From: Kribbella rubisoli
GTDB taxonomy: Bacteria > Actinomycetota > Actinomycetes > Propionibacteriales > Kribbellaceae
NCBI RefSeq assembly: GCF_004217145.1
Contig: NZ_SHKR01000017.1
Location: forward strand, 434,001-498,000
DNA: 64,000 bases
Direction: 5' to 3'
Shown here: piece after piece, positions 8,897 through 17,538 of the stretch
Layout of the letters: each line of letters begins with the position of its first letter
Numbering within the stretch: position 1 is the first letter of the stretch
Made by a program: the position numbers and the translations under genes
Notes under the pieces: model-generated
What the model was told of the DNA's origin: nothing
The model's database searches: none
Seen by the model: the letters and a program-made list of their open reading frames with translations, nothing else

Positions 8897-9838
8897 ATGG
8901 TGCCGGACGATGTCAGTGGAAACCCTTCCTGGCCGGAAGGTTTCACTCAGTTACTGGCTGACTACGAACGGCATCTGACGGCGGAGAGAGACCTCAGCAC
9001 TCACTCGGTCAGAGCCTACATCGGGGATGTCGCGGATTTACTCGAACATTTGATTCGGCTTGGTCACGATGATCTTGGCGGGCTGGACATCCGGGGGCTC
9101 CGGTCCTGGCTGGCCAAACAGCAAAGTCTGGGGAAATCCCGCAGCACGATGGCGCGGCGGGCCACGGCCGCAAGGGTGTTCACGGCGTGGGCGCAGCGGA
9201 CCGAGCGGATCGGTACGGATCCGGGAGCATTGCTCGCCAGCCCCAAGCCGCACAAGAGCCTGCCGGGCGTTCTCGGCCAGGCCGACACGCGAGCGGTCCT
9301 CGACGCTGCGGCCGTTGCCGCGGACGACGGAAGCCCGGTCGGGCTGCGTGACCTCGCGATCATGGAGCTCCTGTACGCGACGGGGATCCGCGTCGGCGAG
9401 CTGTGTGCACTCGACGTCGACGACATCGACCATTCGCGCCGCGTCGTCCGCGTGTTCGGCAAGGGCCGCAAGGAACGGTCCGTCCCGTACGGCGTGCCGG
9501 CTGCGGAAGCGCTCGAGCGATGGCTGACCGAAGCGCGTCCGAAGCTGGCGCGGGAGGGGAGCGGTCCGGCCGCCTTCCTCGGCGCGCGTGGTGGGCGGAT
9601 CGATCAGCGAGCGGTACGACGGTTGGTGCACGAGCGGATCGCGGTCGTCGACGCACCGGATCTCGCCCCGCATGGACTGCGGCATACAGCGGCCACGCAT
9701 CTCCTCGAAGGTGGCGCGGATCTGCGGAGCGTGCAGGAGTTGCTGGGGCACGCGTCGCTGGCGACGACCCAGGTCTATACGCATGTCTCCAGCGATCGGC
9801 TTCGGAAGGCCTACCTGCAGGCGCATCCGCGGGCTTGA
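8897..9838 (+). CDS. xerC: Tyrosine recombinase XerC
   Basis: This 313-residue tyrosine recombinase resolves chromosome dimers at dif together with XerD. The N-terminal SAM-like core-binding domain occupies about 1-110. The catalytic domain shows the first Arg in ATGIRVGEL, the HGLRH box, LLGHASLATT and the nucleophile Tyr in TQVYTHVS. I chose the ATG giving normal family length; the frame is open further upstream into the spacer without recognisable sequence. Position between dprA and rpsB is the usual actinobacterial one, so this is a housekeeping recombinase, not a mobile-element integrase. Confidence 0.93.
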   Translation: MVPDDVSGNPSWPEGFTQLLADYERHLTAERDLSTHSVRAYIGDVADLLEHLIRLGHDDLGGLDIRGLRSWLAKQQSLGKSRSTMARRATAARVFTAWAQRTERIGTDPGALLASPKPHKSLPGVLGQADTRAVLDAAAVAADDGSPVGLRDLAIMELLYATGIRVGELCALDVDDIDHSRRVVRVFGKGRKERSVPYGVPAAEALERWLTEARPKLAREGSGPAAFLGARGGRIDQRAVRRLVHERIAVVDAPDLAPHGLRHTAATHLLEGGADLRSVQELLGHASLATTQVYTHVSSDRLRKAYLQAHPRA

Positions 9839-9898
9839 CCAGGCGCTCCGTGAGGGGGATGCGGGGCGTGAGTGGCTGAATGCGGCAGACTGCGGGAC

Positions 9899-10378
9899 AT
9901 GCGGGTTTCGGCGAAGTCTGACTATGCGTTGCGAGCTCTGATCGAGATCACCCAACGGTGGGTGGCCGACGATCCTTCGGTGGTGTCGGCCGAGGAGCTG
10001 AGTCGGGCGCAGGGCATCCCGCATGGCTTCTTGCAGGGCATCCTCGCCGACCTCCGCCGGGCGGGCGTGCTGTCCAGCCAGCGTGGGCAGTCGGGCGGAT
10101 GGCGGCTGGCCGTCGACCCCAATGACATCTCGGTCGCGGATGTGATGCGCGCGGTGGACGGTCCGATCGTGAGCATCTCCGGTGTGCGGCCGGAGAGCGT
10201 TTCGTACAACGAACATGCGGTGGTCCTCCAACGGGTCTGGATCGCGGCTCGCGCGAGCCTGCGCGACGTACTCGAGAACACGACGTTGATCGATCTCGCC
10301 AAGAACAAGCTCCCGGCCGGCGTCGAGCGCCGCTCGAAGGACGAGGACGCCTGGCAGGCCCGCGTCCCCGGCAGCTGA
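9899..10378 (+). CDS. Rrf2 family transcriptional regulator without cysteines
   Basis: This 159-residue protein has the Rrf2-type winged helix at its N-terminus (MRVSAKSDYALRALIEI, then GIPHGFLQGILADLRRAGVL and QSGGWRLA wing). Many Rrf2 proteins (IscR, NsrR, RsrR) use Cys to hold an Fe-S cluster; this one contains no Cys at all, so it cannot bind such a cluster that way. I chose the ATG nearest the domain. Target genes are unknown; the next gene is on the opposite strand. Confidence 0.86.
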   Translation: MRVSAKSDYALRALIEITQRWVADDPSVVSAEELSRAQGIPHGFLQGILADLRRAGVLSSQRGQSGGWRLAVDPNDISVADVMRAVDGPIVSISGVRPESVSYNEHAVVLQRVWIAARASLRDVLENTTLIDLAKNKLPAGVERRSKDEDAWQARVPGS

Positions 10379-10390
10379 TCGGTCGAGCGT

Positions 10391-11002
10391 CTACTCCCGT
10401 CTGATCAGAAGGCCGGCGGTCAGCGTGAGGGCTGCGGTGGCGGCGATGATGAGCTTGGCCGTGCGCTGATTGCTGTCGGGCGGGGCGGGTGATGTGTCCG
10501 AGGCGCGTGGAGTTGGCAGCACGGGGGATGGAGCGCGAGCAGATTGAGCCTGCTGATCGGTCAGCGGGAGTAGGCGGACCGGCCGATTCGGGATGAGGGT
10601 CAGTGGGTTGAGGTATTGCTTGCCCTGGAGCAGACCCCAGTGCAGGCAGGCTCTCGGCAGGCAGTGCGAGCCGGCAGCGGACAGGCGCCCGATGACGGCG
10701 CCGGTCTGGACGGTGGTCCCGACAGAGACCGCCGGCACGACAGGCTCGTACGTCGTACGACGCGCTCCGGTCGTGATCGTGATGACGCCACGGCCGGCGA
10801 GTGGACCGGCGTACGTGATCGTGCCAGGGGTTGCGGCGAGGACGGGTTGGCCGGGACGGCCGGCCAGATCGACGCCGCGGTGGCCGGAGAGCCACGGTTT
10901 CGCGGGCAGTTCGAAGCCGTGCACCACCTCCGGGCGTGGCTGGAGCGGCCAGTCGGAGGTGGCACCGGGCAGGATGGCGAGGGAGAGCAGGGCGAGGTTC
11001 AT
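10391..11002 (-). CDS. M23 family (LytM-like) peptidase with altered second zinc motif
   Basis: This 203-residue protein has an N-terminal hydrophobic stretch (weak signal), a LytM/M23 fold (about 40-145), and a C-terminal hydrophobic segment ending LLIRRE that could anchor it. M23 enzymes cut peptidoglycan cross-bridges. The first zinc motif HRGVD is present. The second, normally His-x-His, reads CLHW, so the first His is Cys. It may be a low-activity or regulatory member. The position upstream of, and divergent from, rpsB is conserved in many actinobacteria. The start chosen is the ATG at the hydrophobic stretch. Confidence 0.82.
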   Translation of the reverse strand: MNLALLSLAILPGATSDWPLQPRPEVVHGFELPAKPWLSGHRGVDLAGRPGQPVLAATPGTITYAGPLAGRGVITITTGARRTTYEPVVPAVSVGTTVQTGAVIGRLSAAGSHCLPRACLHWGLLQGKQYLNPLTLIPNRPVRLLPLTDQQAQSARAPSPVLPTPRASDTSPAPPDSNQRTAKLIIAATAALTLTAGLLIRRE

Positions 11003-11305
11003 GCCAGGGAAGATGCCGTCGTCGGGGACGGCCCCGGACCCTCGATCGCGCGATTGTGGATAACCCAGGGCCGGTTCGCGTTGCCCGCCGCCGGTCACGT
11101 ACACTTCCGGTGGCGTCCCATGTGAGTGGGACGACTACGCATGCCCGCACCAGTGTGCGGTTCCAACGGTCCCGGAGCGATCCTGGCGGAGCCGTACGAC
11201 GGGCATCAGGAGCAGCGGATCACCCGATCCGACGCGAGACAACCGAGACAACGCGCTGACCCGGGACGAGCACCCCGGCGAGCGTGACAGGAGACCCACA
11301 CAGTC
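11003..11305. promoter_or_regulatory. 303-base divergent spacer between M23 gene and rpsB
   Basis: No gene is supported. A TACACT hexamer at 11100-11105 could be the -10 element of the rpsB promoter, though I see no good -35 at the right distance. Just downstream, CGTCCCA (11114-11120) and TGGGACG (11127-11133) form a 7-bp stem with a 6-base loop. This would place a leader of about 190 bases ahead of rpsB, as is usual for ribosomal protein operons under feedback control. The control mechanism is inference. Confidence 0.45.
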
Positions 11306-12319
11306 ATGGCCGTAGTAACCATGAAGCAACTCCTCGAGAGCGGCGTGCACTTCGGGCACCAGACCCGTCGGTGGAACCCGAAGATGAAGCGCTACATCCT
11401 CACCGAGCGCAACGGCATCTACATCATCGACCTGCAGCAGTCGCTGTCCTACATCGACCGCGCGTACGAGTTCGTCCGCAGCACGGTCGCGTCGGGCGGG
11501 GCGATCCTGTTCGTCGGCACCAAGAAGCAGGCCCAGGAAGCGATCGCCGAGCAGGCGACCCGCGTCGGGATGCCGTACGTGAACCAGCGCTGGCTGGGCG
11601 GCATGCTGACCAACTTCCAGACGGTGAACAAGCGGCTCCAGCGCCTCAAGGAGCTCGAGCTCATCGACTTCGACGACGTCGCCGCCTCCGGTGTCACGAA
11701 GAAGGAGCTGCTGCAGAAGCGTCGCGAGCACGACAAGCTGCTCAAGACCCTCGGCGGTATCCGCGACATGGCCCGGGTTCCGGCCGCCGTGTGGATCGTG
11801 GACACCAAGAAGGAGCACCTCGCCGTCGACGAGGCGCGCAAGCTGAAGCTGCCGATCATCGGCATCCTCGACACCAACTGCGACCCGGACGAGGTCGACT
11901 ACCCGATTCCGGGGAACGACGACGCGATCCGCTCGGTCGGCCTGCTGACCCGGGTCGTCGCCGACGCCGTCGCCGACGGTCTGATGGGCCGCTCCGGCCA
12001 GGGCGCTGCCGCGTCCGGCGAGGAGCTGGGCCAGGAGGAGCCGATGGCCGCCTGGGAGCGCGAGCTGCTGGAGAGCCAGAACGGCACCGCCAAGACCGAG
12101 AAGGCCGCTGAGGCCGCCCCGGCCGCCGACGCTGCTCCGGCCGCGGAGGCTGCCCCGGTTGCCGAGGCGGTTGCCGAGGCGGCCGACGTCCTGACCGAGC
12201 CGGTCGCGTCCGACGCCGTCATCGAGACCGCGCCGGAAGCCGCCGAGGCCAAGGCCGAGGAGACCCCGGCCGCGACCGAGGCGAAGGCCGACGAGACCCC
12301 GAAGGCCGACGAGGCCTGA
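11306..12319 (+). CDS. rpsB: 30S ribosomal protein S2 with long Ala/Glu tail
   Basis: Ribosomal protein S2 helps S1 and the mRNA dock on the small subunit. The N-terminal sequence (LLESGVHFGHQTRRWNPKMK) and the LDTNCDPDEVDYPIPGNDDA segment are canonical. The body ends near residue 250, and about 85 further residues form a tail of Ala, Glu, Pro and Lys repeats (AADAAPAAEAAP-like). This makes the protein 337 residues against roughly 230-260 in most bacteria; acidic S2 tails are common in high-GC actinobacteria. It is followed by a hairpin and then tsf. Confidence 0.98.
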   Translation: MAVVTMKQLLESGVHFGHQTRRWNPKMKRYILTERNGIYIIDLQQSLSYIDRAYEFVRSTVASGGAILFVGTKKQAQEAIAEQATRVGMPYVNQRWLGGMLTNFQTVNKRLQRLKELELIDFDDVAASGVTKKELLQKRREHDKLLKTLGGIRDMARVPAAVWIVDTKKEHLAVDEARKLKLPIIGILDTNCDPDEVDYPIPGNDDAIRSVGLLTRVVADAVADGLMGRSGQGAAASGEELGQEEPMAAWERELLESQNGTAKTEKAAEAAPAADAAPAAEAAPVAEAVAEAADVLTEPVASDAVIETAPEAAEAKAEETPAATEAKADETPKADEA

Positions 12320-12329
12320 CAGCCACGGA

Positions 12330-12354
12330 TGCCGCCCGGCCCCGCCGGGCGGCA
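12330..12354 (+). terminator. Hairpin between rpsB and tsf
   Basis: TGCCGCCCGGC and GCCGGGCGGCA form a perfect 11-bp stem with a CCC loop, ten bases after the rpsB stop, with no T-tract. It could be a partial terminator or a processing/stability element setting the S2 to EF-Ts ratio. Confidence 0.6.
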
Positions 12355-12430
12355 CCCCGCTGCGTCGCACGGTCCGCAACCGGGCCTGCCCCGCCCATCC
12401 AGCCGCATCGACAAGACGAGAGAACGAGGA

Positions 12431-13249
12431 ATGGCGAACTACACCGCCGCTGACGTGAAGAAGCTCCGCGACGCCACCGGCGCGGGCATGATGGACGCGA
12501 AGAAGGCGCTCGAGACCACCGACGGCGACTTCGAGAAGGCGATCGAGGAGCTGCGCATCCACGGCGCGGCCAAGGCAGCCAAGCGTGGCGCCGAGCGGTC
12601 CGCCACCAACGGCCTGGTGGCCGCGGCGGAGAACGCGCTGGTCCAGCTCAACTGCGAGACCGACTTCGTTGCCAAGAACGAGCAGTTCCAGCAGCTCGCC
12701 GCCGACATCGTCGCGCACGCTGCGGCGAGCAAGGTCGGCGACGTCGAGGGCCTGCTGAGCGAGAAGCTGACGGACGGCAAGTCGGTCGCCGAGAACATCG
12801 AGGCCCTGGCCGCCGTCATCGGCGAGAAGCTGGAGCTCGGCCGGGTGGCCGTGTTCGACGGCAAGGTGACCGCGTACATGCACAAGCGTGCCGCGGATCT
12901 GCCGGCCCAGGTCGGCGTACTGGTCGAGTTCGAGGGTGACAACGTCGAGGCCGCCCGTGGCGCTGCCATGCAGGCCGCCGCGATGCGCCCGCTGTACACC
13001 ACCCGCGACGAGATCCCGGCCGAGACGGTCGAGAACGAGAAGCGCATCGCCGAGGCCACCGCCCGCGAAGAGGGCAAGCCGGAGCAGGCGCTGCCGAAGA
13101 TCGTCGAGGGCCGGGTGAACGGCTTCTTCAAGGACGTCGTACTGCTCGAGCAGCCGTCGGTGACCGAGAGCAAGAAGTCCGTGAAGGCCGTGCTCGATGA
13201 GGCCGGTGTGACCGTGAAGCGGTTCGCCCGCTTCGAGGTCGGCGCCTGA
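12431..13249 (+). CDS. tsf: Translation elongation factor Ts
   Basis: EF-Ts (272 residues) is the nucleotide exchange factor for EF-Tu. The N-terminal UBA-like region has TAADVKKLRDATGAGMMDAKKAL, followed by the family signature CETDFVAKNEQF and the coiled and core subdomains. The start is the ATG preceded by GAGGA. The frame remains open upstream across the rpsB-tsf hairpin but that part has no family sequence. Length is normal for high-GC Gram-positives. Confidence 0.98.
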   Translation: MANYTAADVKKLRDATGAGMMDAKKALETTDGDFEKAIEELRIHGAAKAAKRGAERSATNGLVAAAENALVQLNCETDFVAKNEQFQQLAADIVAHAAASKVGDVEGLLSEKLTDGKSVAENIEALAAVIGEKLELGRVAVFDGKVTAYMHKRAADLPAQVGVLVEFEGDNVEAARGAAMQAAAMRPLYTTRDEIPAETVENEKRIAEATAREEGKPEQALPKIVEGRVNGFFKDVVLLEQPSVTESKKSVKAVLDEAGVTVKRFARFEVGA

Positions 13250-13298
13250 TCCCGACGAGGATCTGAACAGGACAGCAACGAACGAGGAGGCCGGAATC

Positions 13299-14060
13299 GT
13301 GACGGAAACCCTGGGTACCGAGACGAATCCGGCCTCTTCGCCGTTCGCCCCGGCCTATCACCGGGTGCTGCTGAAGCTGTCGGGCGAGGTGTTCGGCGGC
13401 GGGAAACTCGGCGTCGACCCCGACGTCGTGAACTCGATCGCCAAGCAGATCGCCGAGGTGGCCCGGGCCGGTGTCCAGGTCGCCGTGGTGGTCGGCGGCG
13501 GCAACTTCTTCCGCGGCGCCGAGCTGCAGCAGCGCGGCATGGAGCGCAACCGCGCCGACTACATGGGCATGCTCGGCACGGTGATGAACTGCCTGGCGCT
13601 GCAGGACTTCCTGGAGAAGCTCGGTATCGAGACCCGGGTGCAGACCGCCATCACGATGGGCCAGGTCGCCGAGCCGTACATCCCGCGCAAGGCCGAGCGG
13701 CACCTGGAGAAGGGCCGCGTGGTCATCTTCGGCGCCGGCTCCGGTATGCCGTACTTCTCCACCGACACCGTCGCCGCCCAGCGCGCGCTCGAGGTCGGCG
13801 CCGAGGCGCTGCTGATGGGCAAGCAGGGCGTGGACGGGGTCTACGACTCCGACCCGAAGAAGAACCCGGACGCGGTCAAGTTCGACCAGTTGTCGTACGA
13901 CGACTTCCTGGCCCGCGGCCTCCGGGTCGCCGACGCCACCGCGATCAGCCTGGCCCGTGACAACGCGCTGCCGATCGTGATCTTCGGCCTCGAAGAGGGC
14001 AACATCGCCCGGGTGATCCACGGCGAGAAGATCGGCACGGTCGTCTCGCCGGGGCAATAA
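13299..14060 (+). CDS. pyrH: Uridylate kinase (UMP kinase)
   Basis: This 253-residue bacterial-type UMP kinase phosphorylates UMP to UDP in pyrimidine nucleotide synthesis. It has the amino acid kinase fold: VLLKLSGEVFGG at the start of the core, VVGGGNFFRG for phosphate binding, GAGSGMPYFSTDT, and LLMGKQGVDGVYDSDP. A GTG start follows AGGAGG. It belongs to the rpsB-tsf-pyrH-frr-cdsA chain. Confidence 0.97.
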   Translation: MTETLGTETNPASSPFAPAYHRVLLKLSGEVFGGGKLGVDPDVVNSIAKQIAEVARAGVQVAVVVGGGNFFRGAELQQRGMERNRADYMGMLGTVMNCLALQDFLEKLGIETRVQTAITMGQVAEPYIPRKAERHLEKGRVVIFGAGSGMPYFSTDTVAAQRALEVGAEALLMGKQGVDGVYDSDPKKNPDAVKFDQLSYDDFLARGLRVADATAISLARDNALPIVIFGLEEGNIARVIHGEKIGTVVSPGQ

Positions 14061-14153
14061 CCCGGCGTAGGGCGGCGTACCACTAGGATCGGGTGTCACA
14101 AGGCGCAGTAGGAGTGGCCGCATCGACGCGGCCCAGAGGAAGCGAGGAATGTC

Positions 14154-14711
14154 GTGATCGACGAAGCTCTCCGCGAAGCCGAGCAGAAGATGGCGAAGGC
14201 CGTGGAGGTCGCGAAGGACGACTTCGCCGCGATCCGCACCGGCCGGGCGCACCCGCAGATGTTCGCGGGCATCCTGGCCGACTACTACGGCAGCCCGACG
14301 CCGCTGCAGCAGCTGGCCGGTTTCCAGGTCCCCGAGCCCCGCACGGTCCTGATCTCGCCGTACGACAAGGGTGCGATGACGGCGATCGAGAAGGCGATCC
14401 GCGACTCCGACCTGGGTGTGAACCCGGGCAACGACGGCGCGGTGATCCGGGTGGTCATGCCGCAGTTGACCGAGGAGCGGCGCAAGGAGTACATCAAGGT
14501 CGCCAAGACCAAGGCCGAGGAGGCCAAGGTCTCGGTCCGCAACATCCGCCGGCACGCCATGGACCAGGTGCACAAGACGGTCAAGGACGGCGATGCGGGC
14601 GAGGACGAGGGCAAGAGTGCTGAGAAGCGGCTCGATGGGTTGACGAAGAAGTACGTCGACTCGGTCGATGACCTGCTCAAGCACAAGGAAGCCGAACTGC
14701 TCGAGGTGTGA
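14154..14711 (+). CDS. frr: Ribosome recycling factor
   Basis: RRF (185 residues) splits post-termination ribosomes with EF-G. The first residues (MIDEALREAEQKMAKAVEVA) begin domain I; the conserved RTGRAHPQMF and DLGVNPGNDGAVIRVVMPQLTEERRKE regions follow. It starts with GTG after GAGGAA. The TGA stop overlaps the ATG of cdsA by one base. Confidence 0.97.
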   Translation: MIDEALREAEQKMAKAVEVAKDDFAAIRTGRAHPQMFAGILADYYGSPTPLQQLAGFQVPEPRTVLISPYDKGAMTAIEKAIRDSDLGVNPGNDGAVIRVVMPQLTEERRKEYIKVAKTKAEEAKVSVRNIRRHAMDQVHKTVKDGDAGEDEGKSAEKRLDGLTKKYVDSVDDLLKHKEAELLEV

Positions 14712-15559
14712 TGGGCGTCGAGAGCACGCCCGCGCCGAGTCCCAACCCGAGTCGTGCCGGGCGCAACCTGCCTGCTGCCATCGCGGTGGGAGTCGGGCTC
14801 GGCGCACTGATCCTCGGATCGCTGTACTGGCAGAAGGTCCTGTTCGCCGTCCTGGTGCTCGCGGTCGTCCTGGTCGCCGTGGACGAGATGATCAAGGCTC
14901 TGCGCACCGGGGGTGCGGAGATCCCGCGGATCCCGCTGTTCGCCGGTACGACGGCGATGCTGACCGCGGCGTACTTCGGGGGACCGATGGCGCTGCTGGT
15001 CGCACTGGGGCTCACGGTGCTGGGGACGATCTTCTGGCGGATGCCAGGTGGTTCGATCGGGTTCGTCCGCGACGTGAGCGCGGGAGTGTTCCTGATCGGC
15101 TATGTCCCGCTGCTGGCGGGATTCGCGATTCTGCTGGTCCAGCCGGACTCCGACGGCCCAGGGCGGGTGCTGACGTTCTTCGCGGTCGTGGTCGCGAGTG
15201 ATGTCGGCGGGTACGTCGCGGGCGTGCTGTTCGGCAAGCACCCGATGGCGCCGACGATCAGCCCGAAGAAGTCCTGGGAGGGATTCACCGGCTCGGCGCT
15301 GGCGTGCATCGGCGCCGGTATCGCTGCGGTGGTCTTCCTGCTGGACGGCGACTGGTGGGTCGGCGCGATCGTCGGTGCGGTAGCCGTACTGACTGCGACG
15401 GTCGGCGACCTCGCTGAGTCGATGATCAAGCGCGACCTGGGCATCAAGGACATGTCGAACCTGCTGCCCGGCCATGGAGGCGTAATGGACCGGCTGGACT
15501 CTCTGCTAGCGACCGCTCCCGTCGTCTGGCTGCTGCTTCACCTGCTGGTGAAGGCATGA
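14711..15559 (+). CDS. cdsA: Phosphatidate cytidylyltransferase
   Basis: CdsA (282 residues) makes CDP-diacylglycerol from phosphatidate and CTP, the branch point of phospholipid synthesis. There are about eight hydrophobic segments. The catalytic signature lies in SPKKSWEGFTGS and in GDLAESMIKRDLGIKDMSNL with LPGHGGVMDRLDS. The ATG overlapping the frr stop is the natural start; a GTG one codon earlier is also possible. Its end overlaps the next acetyltransferase by four bases. Confidence 0.96.
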   Translation: MGVESTPAPSPNPSRAGRNLPAAIAVGVGLGALILGSLYWQKVLFAVLVLAVVLVAVDEMIKALRTGGAEIPRIPLFAGTTAMLTAAYFGGPMALLVALGLTVLGTIFWRMPGGSIGFVRDVSAGVFLIGYVPLLAGFAILLVQPDSDGPGRVLTFFAVVVASDVGGYVAGVLFGKHPMAPTISPKKSWEGFTGSALACIGAGIAAVVFLLDGDWWVGAIVGAVAVLTATVGDLAESMIKRDLGIKDMSNLLPGHGGVMDRLDSLLATAPVVWLLLHLLVKA

Positions 15560-16146
15560 CGATCGCACCGGACGGACGATCCCTGGTGGGCGACGTCGTA
15601 CGGCTGGATCGGATGCAGGAAGGCGATATCGACGAGTTGTACGCCGCGATCGCGAACGAGCAGGTGTACGCCGGAGGCTTCGCCGGCGGGCCCGCTGCGA
15701 TGCCGAAGAGCGCGGACGAGATGCGGGCGAAGTGGATCCCGGCCGCGGCCAAGCGGTTCGCGTACGTCGTCCGGACGGTTGCCGACGGCACGGTTGTCGG
15801 TACGTCGAGCCTCGCCGACGTCGACCTGGTGAACGAGCGGATCCACCTCGGCTATACCGGCTACGCGCCGGCCGTCTGGGGGACCGCGGTCAACCCGGCG
15901 GCCAAGCTGTTGCTGCTCGAGCATGCCTTCGAGGTGTGCGGATTCGGCCGCGTGAAGATCCAGACCGGCTCGAAGAACACCCGCTCGCAGGCGGCGATCG
16001 CCAAGCTCGGCGCGACCCGCGAGGGCGTTCTGCGGCGGCACATGCTGATGGCTGACGGCTCGTTCCGCGACACGGTCGTGTTCTCGATCCTGGCCGACGA
16101 GTGGCCGGATGTGCGGAAGCGGCTCGAGGCCCGTATCAACCGATGA
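15556..16146 (+). CDS. GNAT family N-acetyltransferase (RimJ/RimL-like)
   Basis: This 196-residue acetyltransferase resembles the RimJ/RimL-type branch: an early RLDRM strand, the CoA-site region NPAAKLLLLEHAFE, and the terminal KNTRSQAAIAKLGATREGVLRRH motif. The substrate is unknown. It is translationally coupled to cdsA (ATGA) and converges with the LLM gene with an 11-base overlap. Confidence 0.87.
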   Translation: MTIAPDGRSLVGDVVRLDRMQEGDIDELYAAIANEQVYAGGFAGGPAAMPKSADEMRAKWIPAAAKRFAYVVRTVADGTVVGTSSLADVDLVNERIHLGYTGYAPAVWGTAVNPAAKLLLLEHAFEVCGFGRVKIQTGSKNTRSQAAIAKLGATREGVLRRHMLMADGSFRDTVVFSILADEWPDVRKRLEARINR

Positions 16147-17086
16147 GCTTCGCCAACGAGGCCAGGAGATCGTCCCGGTCGTAGGTGTTGGTCGTGATCA
16201 GGACCTCGTCCGCGGCTGTGCGCTGCACGAGGTCCTCGAGCGCGGCATGCACCTCGTCGGAGGTCCCGTAGTACTGACCACGCAATGCGTTCTCGAAGAA
16301 CTCTTGCTCGCGGGCGTTCATGGTCGCGGGCACGTCAGGCTGCAACGGCGGGAAGACGCCGCGGGTACGTGAGTAGGCGCTGGCCCATGCCTCCGGCAAC
16401 AACAGCTGACGGGCCGCCTCGGTGGTGTCCCCAACCGCAGCGGTGACGGCGAGGATGACGTAGGGCTCCGGCGCCCACGCGGACGGCTGGAAGGCTGCCC
16501 GGTACTCGGAGACCAGCTCCACAGAGTCAGGGCGAGCAGCCAGCACCACAGGTAGTCCTAGCGACGCAGCGATCGCCGCGCCTTCGCCGACGGCCAGGAC
16601 GAACGGCGGGATCCGCAGTCCCTCGCCTGGTCGGGCGTGCACGTCCGACGTGCCAACGAGATAACCGAGCAGCTCCTGCACCTGTGCGCTGAAGTCGTCC
16701 GCAGCGTCCTTCTCGACGCCCAGCGCACGCCGTACGCCGTTGGTGAAGCCGACCGAGCGCCCGAGGCCCATATCGATGCGGCCCGGGTACAGCGACTCCA
16801 GTACGCCGAACTGCTCCGCGACGACGAGCGGCTTGTGGTTCGGCAGCATCACTCCACCGGTACCGACCCGGATGTGCGAGGTGCGAGCAGCAACCGCCGC
16901 AGCCAAGACGGTCGGGGCCGAGCCAACCACTCCGGGAACGCTGTGATGCTCCGACACCCAGAAACGCTTGTAGCCAAGGTCTTCCACCTGCCGCGCGAAC
17001 TCCACCGTCGCCCGCAGGGTCTCTGGCTCCGTCTCGCCAACGCGCGTCCGAGAACGGTCCAGGACTGACAGCGGGACGGAGAGCAT
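16136..17086 (-). CDS. LLM class flavin-dependent oxidoreductase (MsnO8-like)
   Basis: This 316-residue luciferase-like monooxygenase shows the hallmarks of the MsnO8-like subgroup: PLSVLDRSRTRVGET at the N-terminus, FWVSEHHSVPGVVGSAPTVL, and VMLPNHKPLVVAEQFGVLESLYPGRIDMGLGRS. It should use FMNH2 or F420 with an unknown substrate. It starts 28 bases after the MarR gene on the same strand, so the two form an operon and the LLM gene is a likely target of that regulator. Confidence 0.9.
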   Translation of the reverse strand: MLSVPLSVLDRSRTRVGETEPETLRATVEFARQVEDLGYKRFWVSEHHSVPGVVGSAPTVLAAAVAARTSHIRVGTGGVMLPNHKPLVVAEQFGVLESLYPGRIDMGLGRSVGFTNGVRRALGVEKDAADDFSAQVQELLGYLVGTSDVHARPGEGLRIPPFVLAVGEGAAIAASLGLPVVLAARPDSVELVSEYRAAFQPSAWAPEPYVILAVTAAVGDTTEAARQLLLPEAWASAYSRTRGVFPPLQPDVPATMNAREQEFFENALRGQYYGTSDEVHAALEDLVQRTAADEVLITTNTYDRDDLLASLAKLIG

Positions 17087-17114
17087 GTTCAGTCCAACGG
17101 GTCCGCCGGAGCCC

Positions 17115-17519
17115 TCATTCCCCGAGCAGCAACTGCAGGTCGTCGCGGAATCGCTCCGGCGCTGTCAGGGGAGCGAGGAACTCGCGCTCGACCTCCAGCC
17201 GGATCCGCTCCGCCGTTTCAAAGGTCGACTGACCAACAGACGTCAGTACGACGACATTCCGCCGCCGGTCCTCGGGGCTGCGCCGGCGCTCGACGAACCC
17301 ACGCTCCTCCAGCCCGTCGAGCAGATCGCCGATCGACGTGCGGTCCACCCGCAGCCGGGCCGCGACCTCGAGCTGGGAGAGCGGTTCGCCGGACACGATC
17401 GCGGACAGAACCGCCAGGTCACGACCGTTCAGACCGTGCGGAGCCAGCGCCTTGGTCTGAAGCTCGGTCAGCTTCGCCTGGACGTGTTTGAGCAGGTACC
17501 CCAGCCGGTCGGACGCCAT
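17115..17519 (-). CDS. MarR family transcriptional regulator
   Basis: This 134-residue winged-helix regulator has the MarR core LAVLSAIVSGEPLSQLEVA, recognition helix VDRTSIGDLLDGLEERGFV and wing RRRSPEDRRRNVVVLT. I chose the second ATG (17519), because the first possible ATG (17564) lies inside the operator-like inverted repeats of the divergent spacer. It sits between two LLM oxidoreductases, one downstream in the same operon and one divergent, and probably represses both until an aromatic or oxidant ligand arrives (inference). Confidence 0.88.
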   Translation of the reverse strand: MASDRLGYLLKHVQAKLTELQTKALAPHGLNGRDLAVLSAIVSGEPLSQLEVAARLRVDRTSIGDLLDGLEERGFVERRRSPEDRRRNVVVLTSVGQSTFETAERIRLEVEREFLAPLTAPERFRDDLQLLLGE

Positions 17520-17538
17520 ACCGTCAAATCTACCGGGC

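Noticed and set aside
8897..9838. Integrase of a mobile element
   Set aside because: The tyrosine recombinase lies in the conserved dprA-xerC-rpsB order, with no attachment repeats or cargo; it is the housekeeping XerC.
11135..14807. Long minus-strand frames opposite rpsB, tsf, pyrH and frr
   Set aside because: These are shadows of essential translation genes in high-GC DNA.
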